Shown: positions 60,165-64,000 of the stretch, one piece after another
Numbering within the stretch: the stretch's first letter is position 1
How the letters are laid out: the number at the start of each line of letters is the position of its first letter
Source: Dipylidium caninum
Taxonomy: Eukaryota; Platyhelminthes; Cestoda; Cyclophyllidea; Dipylidiidae
Direction: 5' to 3'
Length of the DNA: 64,000 nucleotides
Assembly (NCBI GenBank): GCA_017562135.1
Contig: QEYB01000812.1
Span: 1-64,000 of the forward strand
Program-made: the position numbers and the translations under genes
Notes under the pieces: generated by a model
What the model was told of the DNA's origin: nothing
Seen by the model: the letters and a program-made list of their open reading frames with translations, nothing else
Database searches by the model: none

Positions 60165-60464
60165 CATATATACAAACGTGATGAATGTATGAGTGCAACT
60201 TTGTAATGGTGGGAGTTGGTTACTTGGGAAGTCTTGTATAGAAGGAAGGGCTGTAAGGAGTAATGTTGTTCTTGGTATGTCGACGTGATGTTGTTTTGGG
60301 CCCAGTGTAGAGTGTATTGTGAAGTAGGAATGATAAGGAGAGTATGTGGGTGGGTTTTGTTGTTTTTATGTTAGACGAGTATTTATTTGTTGAGCAGTTG
60401 AGAATTCTCATTATTCACGTGGACGTGTGGGTATGCTGTATGTGATTAGTGCATATGGTGTTAC

Positions 60465-60796
60465 ATGGTGCATAGTGGAGAAGCGATGATGGCTGGAGTT
60501 GAAGAAGTGTGGAGTGAGGAAGGCAGTGATCGAATGAGGGTGTGTCGAGGTAGCAGTTGGAGTGAACTGCTGAGTGAGAGGTGGGTAGCAGTGTGGACGA
60601 GGCGTTGTCTTCGAGAGGCACTCGGATGCACGAGGTGGTGGGCGAGAGGAGGAGTAGTGTATGGGGAGAAGAGGATGTTGTGTGTTGAAAAGGGGTGGGT
60701 TGAGGGAGGCAGTGGTGAAGTAGGGTGTGGGAGGTTGTAGAGCATGGTAGAGGGGTCCACGGTGAAGAGGGTTTGCGGTGCTTTGCATTATACCTC
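60465..60796 (+). repeat. Family C satellite relative in unit 2
   Basis: Equivalent of 58,139-58,470, offset by 2,326 bp. The base changes against unit 1 that I see in it are GTGGAGAAG for GTGGCGAAG, CTGCTGAG for CTGCCGAG and GGGGAGAAG for GGGGGGAAG. Confidence 0.8.
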
Positions 60797-60887
60797 ATTC
60801 TTGAGGCGTCTCTGTTGGTTGTTGTGTTGCCTTGTGTCCGCATGCGTTGTGGGAGCATGGTCTTTGTCCCTTGGTCGGCGTCATTCG

Positions 60888-60919
60888 CTTTGGCTTTTTG
60901 GCTTTGGCTTTGGCTTTGG
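60888..60919 (+). repeat. CTTTGG minisatellite, unit 2
   Basis: Five units over 32 bp, with two extra T in the second (CTTTTTGG). Flanks are the same as in unit 1. Confidence 0.92.
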
Positions 60920-61528
60920 CGAGCTCTGGCATCGTGAATATTCCCTGCAGGAAGTTCGGTTAAGTGCCAGTAGAAGGATATATTTTTTTTTCTTACGTAC
61001 TCATTTTACCTGATTTCATTCTTATTATCTCATGCCAATGATAACGCAGTAACTTCAACAAAGTCAAATTCTCTTCTTCTTTCTAGCCTGTGAATGCTAT
61101 ATTTCTTGTGTTATCTTTGTGGCTACATAACATGCGCATTTTGTAGTTTATATGCGCTGACTGTGTTGCCTCGAGCGTGTTTCACTTCGCTTGGTAGGCT
61201 AGTTTTCTCGCTGGTTGGCGTTCCTGTCTCCTGCTTCTTTTTCACTAATCAGCCTTTGAGTCTTAATCTTCTTATAGCGATCGTGAATTGGGGCTTTTCT
61301 ACAATGTGAGTTATCGTAATAGAGCATGTCTGGTGCTCTTGCTTTGAGCTTATCTTTTATATCGATGTTTCATTATTCCCCTTGCCTACTTGAATACTTG
61401 CGAGTAATGCTGAGGCTACTGGGGTGTACGGTTGTTACTCTCGATATCCTCTGTTTATTTCTCACTTTCCAAGAAGACTTCTTTCATTTTACTCCAGTTA
61501 TGTGTGTTGTCTGTTCTTCTTTTTGCCT

Positions 61529-61552
61529 TTCTTCTTCTTCTTCTTCTTCTTC
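61529..61552 (+). repeat. (TTC)8 microsatellite, unit 2
   Basis: Eight perfect TTC units in the same flanks as 59,181-59,210. Confidence 0.95.
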
Positions 61553-61680
61553 AAAGTGTCAGCGGGCATTAGGACATATTCGAGGCTGTTTCTTGTTGGC
61601 ATTTGTATTGTAGCCATGTTTAATTATTTACTTTACCGACTTGACGACCTCTGGCTGTATGTTGATGTTGGGACTATTAT

Positions 61681-61698
61681 GTGTGTGTGTGTGTGTGT
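61681..61698 (+). repeat. (GT)9 microsatellite, unit 2
   Basis: Nine GT units in the same flanks; the third tract lies beyond the window. Confidence 0.95.
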
Positions 61699-62193
61699 AT
61701 GGTTGTAATTAGTGGTGCATTCTGCCTACTTCTTATTTTCCACACGTCTTAGTCTGACATTTCTCTTGTCTTATCTGTCCACTTGGGGAGGGCTCTTTTT
61801 GTTAATAAGTCAGAGCGTAATGGGACAAATTCGATGCTGTTTCCTTCTGACATCTGCTTTTTACCAATGCTTCATTATTTGCTTTCAATACTTGATTATC
61901 TGTGGCTCGTGCTGTGACTATAAGCATATTTATTGCATTTATAAGTGGTTATAAAATCTTTTGCGCAAGTTTCCCTTTGATTGTAATCTTGTTATATCTG
62001 TCGCCTGTTGAGAGGCTATGTTCAATTTGTCAGTGCAGTAGGGTTTATGTTTCTGTTGAGCAGATGTTTCGTGCCCATGTTCCATTACTTGCTTGATACA
62101 TTTAATTACCTGTGGCTCATGCTGAGGCTACACGCCTAGTTAGTGTATGTACATGTGAATATGTCTTGATGTTAGGACTATTATGGGTGTATC

Positions 62194-62194
62194 G

Positions 62195-62226
<32 letters not shown>
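62194..62226 (+). repeat. (GTT)11 microsatellite, unit 3
   Basis: Eleven perfect GTT units in the same flanks as the tracts in units 1 and 2. Confidence 0.95.
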
Positions 62227-62227
<1 letters not shown>

Positions 62228-62456
62228 CACGTGTAAAATGAAGAAATATACTTGATTATTGTGAAGGTGTGGGTTTTTGTTGACTTGTGGTAGTGAAAGA
62301 GGTGGCAAGCGTTGGTTAGCTTCTTGGGATGAAGTCATGTTATTGTAGCTTTTCTTGGCTCTCTTCTACTAGTGATGAAGTTATTGGGCAAAGTTTTTTG
62401 CTTCTATTGTTTAAGTCAGGGTGGTGTATGAGGTGAATTGGGCTAGGGATTATTAT

Positions 62457-62500
62457 GACGCATGCATGCGTGCATACGTACATCCATACATACATGCGTC
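62457..62500. repeat. GCATGC-rich inverted repeat, unit 3
   Basis: The 44 bases are the same as in units 1 and 2, so the element is unchanged in all three copies. Confidence 0.85.
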
Positions 62501-62800
62501 CATATATACAAACGTGATGAATGTATGAGTGCAACTTTGTAATGGTGGGAGTTGGTTACTTGGGAAGTCTTGTATAGAAGGAAGGGCTGTAAGGAGTAAT
62601 GTTGTTCTTGGTATGTCGACGTGATGTTGTTTTGGGCCCAGTGTAGAGTGTATTGTGGAGTAGGAATGATATGGAGGGTATGTGGGTGGGTTTTGTTGTT
62701 TTTATGTTGGACGAGTATTTATTTGTTGAGCAGTTGAGAATTCTCATTATTCACGTGGACATGTGGGTATGCTGTATGTGATTAGTGCATATGGTGTTAT

Positions 62801-63132
62801 ATGGTGCATAGTGGAGAAGCGATGATGGCTGGAGTTGAAGAAGTGTGGAGTGAGGAAGGCAGTGATCGAATGAGGGTGTGTCGAGGTAGCAGTTGGAGTG
62901 AACTGCTGAGTGAGAGGTGGGTAGCAGTGTGGACGAGGCGTTGTCTTCGAGAGGCACTCGGATGCACGAGGTGGTGGGCGAGAGGAGGAGTAGTGTATGG
63001 GGAGAAGAGGATGTTGTGTGTTGAAAAGGGGTGGGTTGAGGGAGGCAGTGGTGAAGTAGGGTGTGGGAGGTTGTAGAGCATGGTAGAGGGGTCCACGGTG
63101 AAGAGGGTTTGCGGTGCTTTGCATTATACCTC
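62801..63132 (+). repeat. Family C satellite relative in unit 3
   Basis: Equivalent of the C segments in units 1 and 2, offset by 2,336 bp from unit 2. It follows unit 2 at the three positions that distinguish units 1 and 2, which suggests units 2 and 3 duplicated more recently. Confidence 0.8.
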
Positions 63133-63223
63133 ATTCTTGAGGCGTCTCTGTTGGTTGTTGTGTTGCCTTGTGTCCGCATGCGTTGTGGGAGCATGGTCTT
63201 TGTCCCTTGGTCGGCGTCATTCG

Positions 63224-63253
63224 CTTTGGCTTTGGCTTTGGCTTTGGCTTTGG
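63224..63253 (+). repeat. (CTTTGG)5 minisatellite, unit 3
   Basis: Five perfect hexamers with the same flanks as in units 1 and 2. Confidence 0.93.
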
Positions 63254-63858
63254 CGAGCTCTGGCATCGTGAATATTCCCTGCAGGAAGTTCGGTTAAGTG
63301 CCAGTAGAAGGATATATTTTTTTCTTACGTACTCATTTTACCTGATTTCATTCTTATTATCTCATGCCAGTGATAACGCAGTAACTTCAACAAAGTCAAA
63401 TTCTCTTCTTCTTTCTAGCCTGTGAATGCTATATTTCTTGTGTTATCTTTGTGGCTACATAACATGCGCATTTTGTAGTTTATATGCGCTGACTGTGTTG
63501 CCTCGAGCGTGTTTCACTTCGCTTGGTAGGCTAGTTTTCTCGCTGGTTGGCGTTCTGTCTCCTGCTTCTTTTTCACTAATCAGCCTTTGAGTCTAATCTT
63601 CTTATAGCGATCGTGAATTGGGGCTTTTCTACAATGTGAGTTATCGTAATAGAGCATGTCTGGTGCTCTTGCTGTGAGCTTATCTTTTATATCGATGTTT
63701 CATTATTCCCCTTGCCTACTTGAATACTTGCGAGTAATGCTGAGGCTACTGGGGTGTACGGTTGTTACTCTCGATATCCTCTGTTTATTTCTCACTTTCC
63801 AAGAAGACTTCTTTCATTTTACTCCAGTTATGTGTGTTGTCTGTTCTTCTTTTTGCCT

Positions 63859-63888
63859 TTCTTCTTCTTCTTCTTCTTCTTCTTCTTC
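63859..63888 (+). repeat. (TTC)10 microsatellite, unit 3
   Basis: Ten perfect TTC units in the same flanks as in units 1 and 2. Confidence 0.95.
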
Positions 63889-64000
63889 AAAGTGTCAGCG
63901 GGCATTAGGACATATTCGAGGCTGTTTCTTGTTGGCATTTGTATTGTAGCCATGTTTAATTATTTACTTTACCGACTTGACGACCTCTGGCTGTATGTTG

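Larger units (their letters stand above)
59744..62080 (+). repeat. 2.33-kb tandem repeat, unit 2 (2,337 bp)
   Basis: Same order as unit 1 and very similar in sequence. Differences include (GTT)12, (TTC)8 and (GT)9; a 28-bp segment at 60,811-60,838 absent from unit 1; and an irregular CTTTGG tract (60,888-60,919). In the 378 bases aligned to 58,085-58,462 I count four substitutions against unit 1. Confidence 0.93.
62081..64000 (+). repeat. 2.33-kb tandem repeat, unit 3 (cut by window end)
   Basis: 1,920 bp are visible, through the (TTC)10 tract; the GT tract and the end lie beyond the window. It shares the 28-bp segment with unit 2, so units 2 and 3 are closer to each other in that feature. 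It has (GTT)11 and a perfect (CTTTGG)5. Confidence 0.92.

Noticed and set aside
1..64000. Telomeric repeats
   Set aside because: I found no tandem TTAGGG-type or similar short telomere motif at either end; the (CTTTGG)n tracts are short and internal.

Overview
The window is almost entirely tandem satellite DNA from a eukaryotic nuclear genome. I find no convincing protein-coding gene, tRNA, rRNA, CRISPR array or transposase. Monomers of about 183-189 bp (nucleosome-plus-linker length) repeated for 57 kb, followed by kilobase-scale tandem units with GTT, TTC, GT and CTTTGG microsatellites, are typical of centromeric, pericentromeric or subtelomeric heterochromatin. The species cannot be named from the sequence. 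CpG is not depleted in the monomers, which argues against a genome with long-term heavy CpG methylation such as a vertebrate. A protist, invertebrate or fungus is possible.

Layout. (1) 1 to about 23,580: family A satellite, 189-bp monomer, about 125 head-to-tail copies. The first 6.4 kb is heterogeneous; the rest is nearly uniform. At its right end (21,149-23,218) the monomers form a 565-bp three-monomer higher-order repeat. (2) About 23,219-25,900: a mosaic transition in which A and B sequence blocks alternate inside single monomers. (3) About 23,580-57,413: family B satellite, 183-bp monomer, about 185 copies, with a uniform core, scattered blocks of a sub-family (B2), a cluster of deletions near 48.6-49.4 kb and a ragged right edge. 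(4) 57,424-64,000: a different tandem repeat of about 2.33 kb, present in two complete units and one unit cut by the window end. Each unit contains a diverged relative of the satellite (family C, about 330 bp, about 1.8 monomers with an internal period of 186 bp).

The three families share the block TTGTCTTCGNRAGGCACTCG and the same orientation, so they descend from one ancestor. C carries features diagnostic of both A and B. The plus strand of A and B is very rich in G over C (83 G to 17 C per A monomer, 75 G to 21 C per B monomer, counted by hand).

Because 183 is a multiple of three and one minus-strand frame of the B consensus has no stop, the B array contains very long open frames (up to 10 kb, 30,030-40,085). 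I regard these as by-products of the repeat. Short plus-strand frames in A monomers and several frames in the 2.33-kb units are likewise judged non-coding; differences between copies show no sign of protein constraint. What is worth following is the evolutionary structure: related satellites at different stages of homogenisation, with visible recombination points.
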